Part shown: piece by piece, positions 27,872 to 36,580 of the stretch
Position numbering within the stretch: the stretch's first letter is position 1
Layout: each line of letters opens with the position of its first letter
Assembly: GCF_013328205.1 (NCBI RefSeq)
Contig: NZ_JABULH010000005.1
Coordinates: 62,001-126,000, forward strand
Source of the DNA: Sphingomonas hominis
GTDB lineage: Bacteria > Pseudomonadota > Alphaproteobacteria > Sphingomonadales > Sphingomonadaceae
DNA length: 64,000 nucleotides
Reading direction: 5' to 3'
Notes under the pieces: generated by a model
What the model saw: the letters and a program-made list of their open reading frames with translations, nothing else
What the model was told of the DNA's origin: nothing
Database searches by the model: none
Position numbers and translations under genes: made by a program

Positions 27872-28071
27872 TGGCATTGGTCGAACTCGGTCGCTTCGAC
27901 CGCAATCTCGCCAACATCATCGTTGGTCGGCTCGAGTCCGAGGGGATCGAGGCGGTGGCGTTCGACACCGGCGCGTCGATCGCCGACGGTAGCTGGCTGC
28001 TGATCCCCGCGCGCGTCATGGTGGACGAGGACGATCTGTCGCGTGCGAAGCGGCTGCTCGATCCTGCCTGA
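27871..28071 (+). CDS. DUF2007 family small protein
   Basis: The 66-residue protein has the pattern GRFDRNLANIIVGRLESEGI, then AFDTG and LLIPARVMVDEDDLSRAKRLL, typical of the DUF2007 (putative signal-transducing) family. Function is unproven. It starts on the last base of the previous stop (TAATG), so the two genes are co-translated. Confidence 0.75.
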   Translation: MALVELGRFDRNLANIIVGRLESEGIEAVAFDTGASIADGSWLLIPARVMVDEDDLSRAKRLLDPA

Positions 28072-28176
28072 GCGGCCTGCCTGGAAAACGGGCACTCACC
28101 TGCTCCGCTGCCTAATTATTACCAAAGCGTTACGACACTGAGCGGGTACTAGCCCTTCTCTCGGTGTGATCCATGT

Positions 28177-28192
28177 TTGGCACGGTCGTTGC
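28177..28192 (+). promoter_or_regulatory. Sigma-54 (-24/-12) promoter for glnK-amtB
   Basis: TTGGCACGGTCGTTGC matches the RpoN consensus TTGGCAC-N5-TTGC, with GG at 28179-28180 and GC at 28191-28192. It points to glnK, whose ATG is 34 bases downstream. Nitrogen-controlled sigma-54 transcription of glnK-amtB is well known in proteobacteria. I could not pick out an NtrC site upstream by eye. Confidence 0.85.
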
Positions 28193-28225
28193 GAAGCCCT
28201 CTCTCGCTACAGGGAAGGGGGCGCG

Positions 28226-28564
28226 ATGAAGCTGGTCATTGCCATCATCAAACCGTTCAAGCTCGACGAGGTGCGCGAGGCGCTGACCGCGATCGGCGTG
28301 GCGGGGATGACGGTGTCGGAGGTGAAGGGGTTCGGTCGCCAGAAGGGCCAGACCGAAATCTACCGCGGCGCCGAATACAGCACCAACATGGTGCCCAAGA
28401 TCAAGATCGAGGTCGTGTGCGCGAGCGACATGGCCGAGCGCGTGGTCGAGGCTGTGCAGGCATCGGCGAACACCGGCGCGATCGGCGACGGCAAGATCTT
28501 CGTGCTCGATGTCGGACAGGCGGTGCGCATCCGCACCGGCGAAACCGACGACAATGCACTCTGA
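28226..28564 (+). CDS. glnK: Nitrogen regulatory protein P-II (GlnK type)
   Basis: The 112-residue PII protein senses 2-oxoglutarate and ATP/ADP and gates AmtB. The T-loop GRQKGQTEIYRGAEY places the uridylylation tyrosine at residue 51, as in E. coli GlnB/GlnK. The C-terminal VRIRTGETDDNAL is typical. A strong AGGGAAGGGG site precedes the ATG at 28226. It is co-transcribed with amtB, 13 bases downstream, behind a sigma-54 promoter, which supports GlnK rather than GlnB. Confidence 0.95.
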   Translation: MKLVIAIIKPFKLDEVREALTAIGVAGMTVSEVKGFGRQKGQTEIYRGAEYSTNMVPKIKIEVVCASDMAERVVEAVQASANTGAIGDGKIFVLDVGQAVRIRTGETDDNAL

Positions 28565-28577
28565 CGGGGGTTGGGGA

Positions 28578-29942
28578 ATGAAGCGATCGATGGAACGTAC
28601 CGGATTGCGGGGCATCGGCCTCGCGGGCGCGGGACTGGCGCTCGTCGCCGCGCTGCCCGCCTGGGCGCAGGACGCGGCACTACAGGCACCCGCCGCGGCG
28701 GCGAGTGCGACCGTCAACAAGGGCGATACCGCGTGGATGCTGACCAGCACGCTGCTGGTGATGATGATGATCCTGCCCGGCCTCGCGCTATTCTACGGCG
28801 GGCTGACGCGCACCAAGAACATGCTGTCGACCATGACGCAGATTGGCGCGGTCGCGTGTTTCGCGATGCTGATCTGGGTCATGTGGGGCTACACGCTCGC
28901 CTTCGGTGACGGCGGCAACGATTTCGTCTCCGGGCTGGGCAAGGCGTTCCTCGTCGGCGTCACAGCGGAGAGCACGGCGGCGACCTTCACGCAGGGCGTG
29001 GCGATCCCCGAATATGTCTTTGTTTGCTTCCAGATGACCTTTGCCGCGATCACGGTCGCGCTGGTGCTCGGCTCGGTGGTCGAGCGGATCAAATTCTCCG
29101 CGGTGATGGCGTTCGCCGCCATCTGGCTGACGATCGTCTACTTCCCCATCGCGCACATGGTGTGGGCGTCGGGCGGGCTGTTCTTCAAGATGGGCGCGCT
29201 CGATTTCGCCGGCGGCACCGTGGTGCACATCAACGCCGGCGTCGCCTCGCTCGTCGCCGCGCTGATCCTGGGCAAGCGGATCGGTTACCCCACCGAGCGG
29301 ATCGTGCCGCACTCGCTGACGATGACCGGCATCGGCACCGGGCTTCTGTGGGTCGGCTGGTTCGGGTTCAACGCCGGCTCCGCGCTGGAGGCGAACGGAT
29401 CGGCGGGTCTGGCGATGATCAACACCTTCGTTGCCACCGCGTCGGCCGCATTGTTCTGGATGCTGGCCGAGCGGTTGAACGGCCACAAGGGGTCGGCGCT
29501 GGGCTTCTGCTCGGGTGTGGTCGCGGGACTCGTCGCGGTGACCCCGGCGGCGGGTAATTCGGGGCCGTTCGGCGCGATCGTGCTGGGCGCCGTCGCCTCG
29601 GTGATCTGCTTCTACGCGGTGTCGGTGCTGAAGGTGCGGCTCGGCTACGACGACGCGCTGGACGCCTTCGGGATCCACGGCGTCGGCGGCATCGTCGGCG
29701 CGATCGGCACCGCGATCGTCTATGCCCCGTCGCTCGGCGGACCGGGCAAGCCCGATTACGACATGGCGCACCAGCTGATCGTGCAGCTGTCCGCGGTGGC
29801 GGCGACGATCGTCTGGACCGGCATCGGCACCGCGATCGCGATGTTCGCGGCCAGGGCGCTGACCGGGTTGCGCGTCACCCCCGAAGTCGAGCGCGAAGGC
29901 CTCGACCTCGGCGAGCATGGCGAGCGCGCCTACAATTATTGA
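28578..29942 (+). CDS. amtB: Ammonium transporter
   Basis: The 454-residue inner-membrane channel starts with a signal peptide (cleavage near AWAQ) followed by about 11 membrane segments. Pore residues can be seen: the first histidine in GGTVVHINAGVASL and the second in AFGIHGVGGIVGA. Pore Phe/Trp segments (FYGGLTRTKN, GWFGFNAGSA) are also present. GlnK should block it when nitrogen is plentiful. A perfect intrinsic terminator lies 65 bases after the stop. Confidence 0.96.
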   Translation: MKRSMERTGLRGIGLAGAGLALVAALPAWAQDAALQAPAAAASATVNKGDTAWMLTSTLLVMMMILPGLALFYGGLTRTKNMLSTMTQIGAVACFAMLIWVMWGYTLAFGDGGNDFVSGLGKAFLVGVTAESTAATFTQGVAIPEYVFVCFQMTFAAITVALVLGSVVERIKFSAVMAFAAIWLTIVYFPIAHMVWASGGLFFKMGALDFAGGTVVHINAGVASLVAALILGKRIGYPTERIVPHSLTMTGIGTGLLWVGWFGFNAGSALEANGSAGLAMINTFVATASAALFWMLAERLNGHKGSALGFCSGVVAGLVAVTPAAGNSGPFGAIVLGAVASVICFYAVSVLKVRLGYDDALDAFGIHGVGGIVGAIGTAIVYAPSLGGPGKPDYDMAHQLIVQLSAVAATIVWTGIGTAIAMFAARALTGLRVTPEVEREGLDLGEHGERAYNY

Positions 29943-30007
29943 CGGCTTTTCGGCGGCGGGCGGTGCCCGTCGTCATCCCGATGTTCCTCCTGCGGACGAC
30001 ACCTTGA

Positions 30008-30039
30008 GCCCGGTACGGCAACGTACCGGGCTTTTTTTT
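30008..30039 (+). terminator. Intrinsic terminator of glnK-amtB
   Basis: A perfect 9-bp stem GCCCGGTAC with its complement, a 6-base loop (GGCAAC), and eight T residues. Confidence 0.93.
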
Positions 30040-30333
30040 CGCTGTATGACGATCCGGGCTGCGATCACCATCCGAGGATCGGCAAGCTGCGGCGAATGGC
30101 TGGCGAGCAGCTTCTCGGGCGCAATGCGACCCGCGTCGCGCCGGAGCATCGGCGCGGACCCAATTCCATCCTCATCCAGAGACGCCACGTGTCAGCGCCG
30201 GATGGTCGTCGCGACCGTTAGGACCGTCCAGCGCGCGGCCGTCTCCACGCGGCCGCCATCGTCACGCTGCGCTTCGGGTGCCGGCGCGAGGTGATCGTCG
30301 CTACCGCTTGAGCGAGCCGCCACGACGCACGAT

Positions 30334-30450
30334 ATGGCAGCCGTGACTAATGATCCCCGAGTGCAACGCGCGATCCAGATCGCGCTGGTGTTGTTGTTCG
30401 TCTCCATCGCCGGCTCGATCGCGCTCGCCGTGGCGCTGCTGCGTGGTTGA
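30334..30450 (+). CDS. Possible small single-span membrane protein
   Basis: A 38-codon reading frame starts MAAVTNDPRVQRAIQIAL and continues as one hydrophobic helix (VLLFVSIAGSIALAVALL) before RG and stop. The design (short charged head, one membrane span) suits small inner-membrane proteins. No strong ribosome-binding site is visible, and it stands alone in a gap of about 490 bp between amtB and the ferritin-like genes. It may be spurious. Confidence 0.4.
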   Translation: MAAVTNDPRVQRAIQIALVLLFVSIAGSIALAVALLRG

Positions 30451-30472
30451 GGCACGGACGGCACCATAACGA

Positions 30473-30515
30473 AACCGCGCCCGTGCTTGGTGCACGGACG
30501 CGGTTCGATCGTTCA
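30473..30515. terminator. Hairpin at the 3' end of the ferritin-like operon
   Basis: AACCGCG-C-CCGTGC pairs with GCACGG-A-CGCGGTT around a short loop, with one mismatch. It lies just past the stop of the minus-strand ferritin-like gene. There are few T residues on either side. Confidence 0.5.
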
Positions 30516-30528
30516 ACGGTGTCGACGC

Positions 30529-31566
30529 TTAGTTGGCGCCCGACGTCCGCACGTTGCCGTTAACGCCCGCGGGGAAGAAGCCGCCCGCATTCACCGCGGT
30601 CCGCGTCTGGTACACAACGTTCAGCACCTGCTGCGGCGTGCGACCGAGCACGAGCCCGCTACTGTTGGTCGGTACTAGGTTCGCGGTGGTGGCGTCGCCG
30701 ATGTCCTGATCGGTATCGGTCGCCCCGTCGAGCCCGTCGCGCGTGTCCGAGATCTGCTTGATGCGCGTGTAGATCGTCGGTGCGGCGAGTCCGCGCTGCC
30801 ACAGCGACGAGCGGATCACGCCGTCGTGGTAGCATTCGGTCGACAAGATTCCCGCCGCCGCTTCGAGGAAGGTCTTGTTGCTGATCAACCGCGCCGAACC
30901 GCGATAAGCGGTGACGCCGACGTCGGTCAGCAGGTAGGAGCCGATCAGGAAGTTCTCGTCGCTGGCGAACGGATCGAAGGTTTCCGAAGCGCCGACCACG
31001 CCCGCCGCGCGTGCCGCCGCGGTGAAGGCGCCGACCGCGGTGCCGCCGGGCGTCGTGACGCTCGCCGAACCCGACAGGTTGAGCGATGCCTGCGCCGCTG
31101 CCGATCCGCCCAGCGCGGTGCGCAGGAACGTGATGTGCGCGAGCTCGTCCGCCGCGATCTCGCGTGCATATTGCGCCAGCACCTGATCGGTGAAGGTAAC
31201 CTGGCGTGCAGCGCCCGCACCCGTTCCGGTGATCACCGCACCCTGCGTACCCGTGCCGGTCTGCAGCGCCGCGGCGATGCCCTGACCCGTGGTCGCGTAG
31301 CTGTAGTAATTGCCCTCGAGATATTCGAGCTGCAACGCGAAGTTGAGCACGTCGACGTCGGTTACCGTCGCCGAGGTCGGCGTGGGTGTCGGCGACGGTG
31401 CCGGCGCGGGGGTGAAGTCGTTCTCGTCATTGTCGCATGCCGCCAGCAGCGACAGACCGCCCGTCATCACCGCTGCGCCGCCGCACATCCGGATGAAATT
31501 GCGTCGTGCGCTGCGCTGGTGTTCGGCGCCCTCGATCATGTCGACCAGGCTTGTTTCGTTGCTCAT
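30529..31566 (-). CDS. Ferritin-like domain protein (Ferritin_2), exported lipoprotein candidate
   Basis: The 345-residue protein has a twin-arginine-like start (ARRNFIRMCGGAAVM) and a lipobox at LSLLAAC, followed by a Pro-Thr-rich spacer. The ferritin-like core begins DVDVLNFALQLEYLEGNYYS and includes QYAREIAADELAHITFLRTAL, with the Glu and His residues expected for metal binding. The function of this family is unknown; links to desiccation and stress survival have been reported for relatives. GGAGG sits before the ATG. It follows its paralogue by 11 bases. Confidence 0.8.
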   Translation of the reverse strand: MSNETSLVDMIEGAEHQRSARRNFIRMCGGAAVMTGGLSLLAACDNDENDFTPAPAPSPTPTPTSATVTDVDVLNFALQLEYLEGNYYSYATTGQGIAAALQTGTGTQGAVITGTGAGAARQVTFTDQVLAQYAREIAADELAHITFLRTALGGSAAAQASLNLSGSASVTTPGGTAVGAFTAAARAAGVVGASETFDPFASDENFLIGSYLLTDVGVTAYRGSARLISNKTFLEAAAGILSTECYHDGVIRSSLWQRGLAAPTIYTRIKQISDTRDGLDGATDTDQDIGDATTANLVPTNSSGLVLGRTPQQVLNVVYQTRTAVNAGGFFPAGVNGNVRTSGAN

Positions 31567-31577
31567 CGTGCGCCTCC

Positions 31578-32597
31578 TCAGTTCGCGCCGGAGCGCGTCA
31601 GCGCCGCGTTGGGGTTGTTGGTGCCGTTCGGGAAGAAACCGCCCGAGGTCGCCTGATTGCGCGTCAGATAGACGATGTTGTGCACCTGCTCCGAGGTACG
31701 GCTGAACGTGCGGCCGGTGCTGTCGGTCGGCACGATGTTCGCCTGCACCTGACCGTTGACGGTCATCGGCGAAATGCCCTGATCGTCGTCGGCGACGATG
31801 GTCGGCAGCGAACCCGCCGCCGAAGCGCGATTGCCGTCGAGCAGGTCGCGCGCGTCGGAGATGCGGTCGGCGTTGGTGCGCAGCACTGGCGTCGCGACGC
31901 CGCGGGCGTAGAGCGCGCTGCGGATGATGCCGGCGTGGAACGCCTCGGCCGCCAGGATGCCCGCTGCCGCATCAACGATGTCGACGTTGCTGATCAGCGG
32001 CGCCGCGCCCTGGTAAGCGGTGACGCCCACGTCCTCGAAAATGTACGCGCCGAGCAGGAAATTGTCGTCGTTGGCGTAAGGATCGAACACGCCGCCGCTT
32101 GCCGACAGGTCGATGCCCGCCGCCAGCGCTGCCGCGGTGAACGGTCCGTCAGCCGCGCCCGAGATGTTGATCGCGGGCTGCGCCACGGCCGCGTTGCCGA
32201 GTGCTGAACGCAGCGCTGCGACGTGCGCGACCTCGTCTTCGGCGATCTCTCGCGCGTACTGGATCACGGTGCGGTCGGTCAGGTTGGCCTTGCGTCCACC
32301 GGTTACCGCGCCCTGGCGACCGGTGCCGGTCAGTTGGGCTGCGGGCAGGCCCTCGCCACGGACGGCGTAGACGTAGAATTGCGCTTCGAGATATTCGAGG
32401 TTGAGCGCGAGATTGAGGATGTCGCTGTCGCTTGGCGCCGCCGTCTGCGCGCGCGCCGCGGTTGAGAAGCCCATTGCCGCGACACCGCCTGCGGCCAGCG
32501 TACCCACGCTCAGCGCGTGGCGAAAGAATTCACGCCGCTCGTCGCGACGTTTCACGCGTCGATCGAGCGCCTCGATCAACTCCACACTATCGGCCAT
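31578..32597 (-). CDS. Ferritin-like domain protein (Ferritin_2), exported
   Basis: The 339-residue paralogue of the next gene starts MADSVELIEALDRRVKRRDE, then a twin-arginine-type signal ending near TAARAQ. The core has DSDILNLALNLEYLEAQFYV and QYAREIAEDEVAHVAALRSAL, again with paired Glu/His. GAGGAGG lies 7 bases before the ATG at 32597, which rules out the longer upstream start. The two genes form a tandem duplication with similar length, so they likely make an exported heteromeric or redundant pair. Confidence 0.82.
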   Translation of the reverse strand: MADSVELIEALDRRVKRRDERREFFRHALSVGTLAAGGVAAMGFSTAARAQTAAPSDSDILNLALNLEYLEAQFYVYAVRGEGLPAAQLTGTGRQGAVTGGRKANLTDRTVIQYAREIAEDEVAHVAALRSALGNAAVAQPAINISGAADGPFTAAALAAGIDLSASGGVFDPYANDDNFLLGAYIFEDVGVTAYQGAAPLISNVDIVDAAAGILAAEAFHAGIIRSALYARGVATPVLRTNADRISDARDLLDGNRASAAGSLPTIVADDDQGISPMTVNGQVQANIVPTDSTGRTFSRTSEQVHNIVYLTRNQATSGGFFPNGTNNPNAALTRSGAN

Positions 32598-32916
32598 TCG
32601 GACCTCCTCACCTGCGACAGCATACGCGCCCTCGCTCCCGCACGTCGGGAATGGATCACGGCTGACGAACGATAGAAACGCCGTTCGATGCAATTCGCCC
32701 CAGTGTCAGAGCGTTAACTTTCTCACTCACCGGCGCGCTTGTGATTGGAACACTCGCTCGTGCGACCTATCTGGAGCCACTGTCCAGCATGGCCGACTTG
32801 CTGCTATGCGCGCGAGTCTGTTGTTCGCAGATCGCGCCGTGTCGCTGCGGACGGCGAGCCGCGCCACCCACTTCCGCCTGCGCGCGTCCTCGGTCGCGCC
32901 GACCGTCAGGACCGTC
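32598..32916. other. Divergent promoter region between the ferritin-like operon and prfC
   Basis: The 319 bp hold no gene I can support. An in-frame extension of prfC starting at 32806 would add 37 residues that are not part of the family. I see no clear sigma-70, sigma-54 or ECF consensus by eye. Confidence 0.4.
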
Positions 32917-34440
32917 ATGACCTCGCCCCGCCGTACCTTCGCGATCATCTCCCACCCCGACGCCGGCAAGACCACGCTGACCGAGAAGTTGCTGGTCGCG
33001 GGCGGCGCGATCCATTTGGCGGGCGAGGTAAAGGCGCGCGGCGCGAACCGGCGAGCACGGTCCGACTGGATGAAGATCGAGCAGCAGCGCGGGATCTCGG
33101 TCACCTCGTCGGTGATGACGTTCGAGCGGGATGGGATCACCTTCAACCTGCTCGACACGCCGGGGCACGAGGACTTCTCGGAGGATACCTATCGCACGCT
33201 GACTGCGGTCGACTCCGCCGTCATGGTCATCGACGCGGCGCGCGGCATCGAGGCGCAGACGCGTAAATTGTTCGAGGTGTGCCGGCTGCGCTCGGTGCCG
33301 ATCATTACCTTCGTCAACAAGGTCGACCGCGAAGGGCGTCCGGTATTCGAACTGTTGGACGAGATCGCCGATATCCTGGCGCTGGACGTCGCGCCGATGA
33401 GCTGGCCGATCGGGATGGGCGGCGAGTTCGAGGGCGTGCTCGATCTGGAGACGGGCGGGGTCAGCCGACCCGAGGGCGACAGCCGCAATTTCCAGGGCCG
33501 CGTCGACCAGGACGTGACCTTGTCCGACCGGTTCGCCGAGGAGGTCGAGCTGGCGCAGGCGGGTTATGCCGAATTCGACGGTGAGGCGTACCGCAACGGC
33601 GACCTGACCCCGGTCTATTTCGGATCGGCGTTGAAGGATTTCGGCGTCGCCGAGCTGATCGACGCGCTCGCGCGCCACGCGCCCGCCCCGCGTCCGCAAC
33701 CCGCCGAGCCCGCGCCGATCGCGCCCGAGACGCCCGAGGTGACCGGTTTCGTGTTCAAGGTGCAGGCCAACATGGACCCCAACCACCGCGACCGGATCGC
33801 GTTCATGCGGTTGTGCTCGGGCACGTTCAAGCGCGGCATGAAGCTGACCCCGACGGGCCACGGCAAACCGATCGCGGTCCACTCGCCGATCCTGTTCTTC
33901 GCGCAGAACCGCGAAGTCGCGGACGAGGCGTTCCCGGGCGACATCATCGGCATCCCCAATCACGGCACGCTGCGCGTCGGCGATACGCTGTCCGAACGCG
34001 CGGACATCCGCTTCACCGGCCTGCCCAATTTCGCGCCCGAGATCCTGCGCCGCGTCGCGCTCAAGGACCCGACCAAGACCAAGCAGTTGCGCAAGGCGCT
34101 GGACGACATGGCCGAGGAAGGCGTGACGCAGGTGTTCTACCCCGAGATCGGGTCGAACTGGATCGTCGGCGTCGTCGGGCAGTTGCAGCTCGAGGTGCTG
34201 ATCAGCCGGCTGGAAGCGGAGTATAAGGTCGCCGCGGGGCTTGAGCCCGCGCCATTCGACACCGCGCGTTGGGTGACGGGCGAGGCGGCCGACCTGAAGG
34301 CGTTCGCTGACGTGAACCGCGGCGCGATGGCGAAGGACCGTGACGGTAACCCGGTGTTCCTGGCGAAAAGCGCATGGGAGATCGGCTATGTCGCGGATCG
34401 TTATCCGAAGGTCCGCTTCAACGCGACGCGCGAGCGCTGA
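32917..34440 (+). CDS. prfC: Peptide chain release factor 3
   Basis: The 507-residue translational GTPase recycles RF1/RF2 from the ribosome. Motifs are FAIISHPDAGKTTLTEKLL (G1), RGISVTSSVM (G2), LLDTPGHEDFSEDTYRTL (G3) and FVNKVDREGR (G4). The second domain has VQANMDPNHRDRIAF, and the C-terminal domain YPEIGSNWIVGVVGQLQLEV is typical. The ATG at 32917 gives the usual start (MTSPRRTFAIIS). A repeat of paired inverted sequences follows the stop directly. Confidence 0.95.
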   Translation: MTSPRRTFAIISHPDAGKTTLTEKLLVAGGAIHLAGEVKARGANRRARSDWMKIEQQRGISVTSSVMTFERDGITFNLLDTPGHEDFSEDTYRTLTAVDSAVMVIDAARGIEAQTRKLFEVCRLRSVPIITFVNKVDREGRPVFELLDEIADILALDVAPMSWPIGMGGEFEGVLDLETGGVSRPEGDSRNFQGRVDQDVTLSDRFAEEVELAQAGYAEFDGEAYRNGDLTPVYFGSALKDFGVAELIDALARHAPAPRPQPAEPAPIAPETPEVTGFVFKVQANMDPNHRDRIAFMRLCSGTFKRGMKLTPTGHGKPIAVHSPILFFAQNREVADEAFPGDIIGIPNHGTLRVGDTLSERADIRFTGLPNFAPEILRRVALKDPTKTKQLRKALDDMAEEGVTQVFYPEIGSNWIVGVVGQLQLEVLISRLEAEYKVAAGLEPAPFDTARWVTGEAADLKAFADVNRGAMAKDRDGNPVFLAKSAWEIGYVADRYPKVRFNATRER

Positions 34441-34556
34441 CCTTCTCCCCTTCCCGAAAGGGAGGGGTTGGGGTGGGTGAGGCCGAGGTGGAAGCGCTCG
34501 TGGCGCACCGATCCACCCCCAGCCCCTCCCTTCCAGGGAGGGGAGTTGGCACCGCC
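34441..34556. repeat. Paired inverted CCCCTCCC element, copy 1
   Basis: Two arms, CTCCCCTTCCCGAAAGGGAG plus GGGTTGGGGTGGGT and the reverse ATCCACCCCCAGCCCCTCCC plus TTCCAGGGAGG, are separated by about 45 bases. Each arm contains its own small palindrome. Related copies are at 35719-35825 and 39478-39600. Confidence 0.65.
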
Positions 34557-34602
34557 AAACTATAGCGCTGGCGTCCCCGCACCGGCTGTGTAGCATGCCG
34601 CC

Positions 34603-35718
34603 ATGCTGCTCACCGTCCTGCTCGCCGCCGTCCAGGCGCTGACCCCGCCGCCACAGGCGACGCCTGCCGCGCCGATCGCGACCCGCGCTGCGACTGCGCC
34701 CACCACGTCGACCAAGTGGCCGACGCGCGAGGCGGACTTCACCGCGCGCGACTTTACGTTCCGCTCGGGCGAGCGGATGCGCGCGCTTAGGCTCCACTAT
34801 ACCACGCTCGGCACGCCGCACCGCAATGCCGCGGGTGAGATCGACAATGCGGTGATGGTGCTCCACGGCACCGGCGGCACGGGCAAGCAGTTCCTCCAGC
34901 CCCAGTTTGCCGACCGGCTCTACGGCCCGGGCCAGCCGCTCGACATTACCCGCTTCTTCGTCATCCTGCCTGACAATATCGGGCATGGCGGGTCGTCCAA
35001 GCCCTCCGATGGGCTGCGGATGGCGTTCCCGAAATACGATTACGACGACATGGTGGCCGCGCAGCACCGCTTGCTGACCGAAGGGCTAGGCATCAAGCGG
35101 ATGCGGCTGATCATGGGCACGTCGATGGGGTGCATGCACGCCTTTGTTTGGGGCGAGAGCTATCCAACGTTCGCGCGGGCGCTGATGCCGCTGGGATGCG
35201 AGGTGGTGCCGATCGGTGGCCTCAACCGAATGTGGCGGCAACTCGCGATCGATGCGATCACCAGCGATCCGGCGTGGATGGCGGGCAATTACACCGCCGA
35301 GCCGGCGCAAGGGGTGCGCGGCGCGGCGTCGCTGCTGTTCGTCGCGGGCGGGGCGCCGCTGTGGATCCAGACCAATTACCAGTCGCGTGATGCCGCGGCG
35401 AGCTACGCGCGCGAGCGGGTGGCGGCGTCGATCAAGGGGATCGACGCCAACGACCTGATCTATCAACTCGATTCGTCGCGCACCTACGATCCGTGGCCGC
35501 GGCTGGAGGCGATCACCGCGCCGACCGCGTGGATCAACTCGGCTGACGACTTCATCAACCCGCGCGGCTTCACTTATCCGGCCGAGGGCGTGAAGCGGAT
35601 CAAGAACGCCACTTTCCGGCTGATCCCCGAGACGCCCGAGACCCGCGGGCACGGCACGCACACCTGGGCGAAGTTCTGGGAAGGTGATCTGGCCGCGCTG
35701 CTGGAGCGGACGCGCTGA
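34603..35718 (+). CDS. Exported alpha/beta hydrolase of the homoserine O-acetyltransferase (MetX)-like family
   Basis: The 371-residue protein has the MetX-type fold: the oxyanion strand VMVLHGTGG, the nucleophile in IMGTSMGCMHAFVWGE (GxSxG) and a late His in GHGTHTWAKFWE. A hydrophobic N-terminus followed by a Pro/Ala-rich linker (LTVLLAAVQALTPPPQATP) looks like a signal peptide, so it may act in the periplasm. True MetX is cytoplasmic, so a role in methionine synthesis is unlikely; it may be an esterase or acyltransferase of unknown substrate. Confidence 0.75.
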   Translation: MLLTVLLAAVQALTPPPQATPAAPIATRAATAPTTSTKWPTREADFTARDFTFRSGERMRALRLHYTTLGTPHRNAAGEIDNAVMVLHGTGGTGKQFLQPQFADRLYGPGQPLDITRFFVILPDNIGHGGSSKPSDGLRMAFPKYDYDDMVAAQHRLLTEGLGIKRMRLIMGTSMGCMHAFVWGESYPTFARALMPLGCEVVPIGGLNRMWRQLAIDAITSDPAWMAGNYTAEPAQGVRGAASLLFVAGGAPLWIQTNYQSRDAAASYARERVAASIKGIDANDLIYQLDSSRTYDPWPRLEAITAPTAWINSADDFINPRGFTYPAEGVKRIKNATFRLIPETPETRGHGTHTWAKFWEGDLAALLERTR

Positions 35719-35825
35719 TCCTCTCGCCTTCTGACATGAAGGGGTCGGGTGAGCAGTAGAACAGAGAACGCTTCGTGTCGGGCCAACCCACCCCCAACCC
35801 CTTCCTGGCAGGGAGGGGAGCCTTG
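35719..35825. repeat. Paired inverted CCCCTCCC element, copy 2
   Basis: A degenerate left arm (CTCGCCTTCTGACATGAAGG) and a good right arm (CAACCCACCCCCAACCCC then TTCCTGGCAGGGAGGGGAG) lie between two plus-strand genes. Confidence 0.55.
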
Positions 35826-35858
35826 CAGCCGGCAAGGTCGAGTTCTACCCCGCCGGCC

Positions 35859-36521
35859 ATGATCCGCTTCATCGCCCCCGCGCTACTTGGCCCCCTGCTT
35901 GCCCCCCTGCTCGTCGCGCCCGCCGCGGCGCAGCGTGCCGATCGTGCGACGCCGGGCTGGGTGCGGGTGCGGCTGGAGACCGCCGATGGCCCGATGGTGA
36001 TCGCATTGGCGGCGAAGAAGGCGCCGGCGACCACCGCCAATTTCCTGCGCTACGTCGACGACGGGCGGTTCGACGGCATCTCTTTATATCGCACCGCCAA
36101 GAACAAGCGCGATCCGCGCTACGGCTTCATTCAGGGCGGCATCCGCACCGACGCGCGCCGGTTCCTCGACACGATCCCCCACGAATCGACCAAGAAGACC
36201 GGGATCAAGCACCTCGACATGACGATCTCGATGGCGCGGATGGGACCGCCGGGATCGGCGAACGGCAATTTTTTCATCTCGGTCGGCGCGCTGCCGTCGA
36301 TGGACTGGTCGCCCAGCAATCCGGGTTATGCCGCGTTCGGCCGCATCGTGTCGGGACAGGCGACCGTGCGCCGCATCCTCGCCGAGCCGGTCGGGGGCCA
36401 GATGCGCGGCACGCTGATGCTGCGCCCGGTGCGCGTCAATCGCGCGGTGCGGCTGGACGGCAAGCCGCAGCCGACCGGGCGCCCGCGGCCGTGGTTGATC
36501 GAGCGCCGCCGCGAGGGCTGA
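35859..36521 (+). CDS. Periplasmic peptidyl-prolyl cis-trans isomerase (cyclophilin type)
   Basis: The 220-residue protein starts with a signal peptide (MIRFIAPALLGPLLAPLL, cleavage near AAAQ). The cyclophilin core has TTANFLRYVDDGRFDG, LYRTAKN, YGFIQGGI and GNFFISVG. The usual FHRVI is replaced by LYRTAK, keeping the arginine. The C-terminal segment GRPRPWLIERRREG is basic. It should help fold exported proteins. A separate cytoplasmic cyclophilin is at 56597. Confidence 0.85.
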   Translation: MIRFIAPALLGPLLAPLLVAPAAAQRADRATPGWVRVRLETADGPMVIALAAKKAPATTANFLRYVDDGRFDGISLYRTAKNKRDPRYGFIQGGIRTDARRFLDTIPHESTKKTGIKHLDMTISMARMGPPGSANGNFFISVGALPSMDWSPSNPGYAAFGRIVSGQATVRRILAEPVGGQMRGTLMLRPVRVNRAVRLDGKPQPTGRPRPWLIERRREG

Positions 36522-36580
36522 GGGTCTTGGGCTGAACCTTCCCGCCGCGCGGCTCGTTGATCACCCGAGGAGACGATGCG

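Noticed and set aside
32806-32916. A longer N-terminus for prfC
   Set aside because: The extra 37 residues are absent from RF3 proteins, which begin just before the FAIISHPDAGKTT motif; the ATG at 32917 fits.
32767-35067. A 766-codon minus-strand frame opposite prfC
   Set aside because: It is antisense to prfC and the MetX-like gene and has no recognisable domain.
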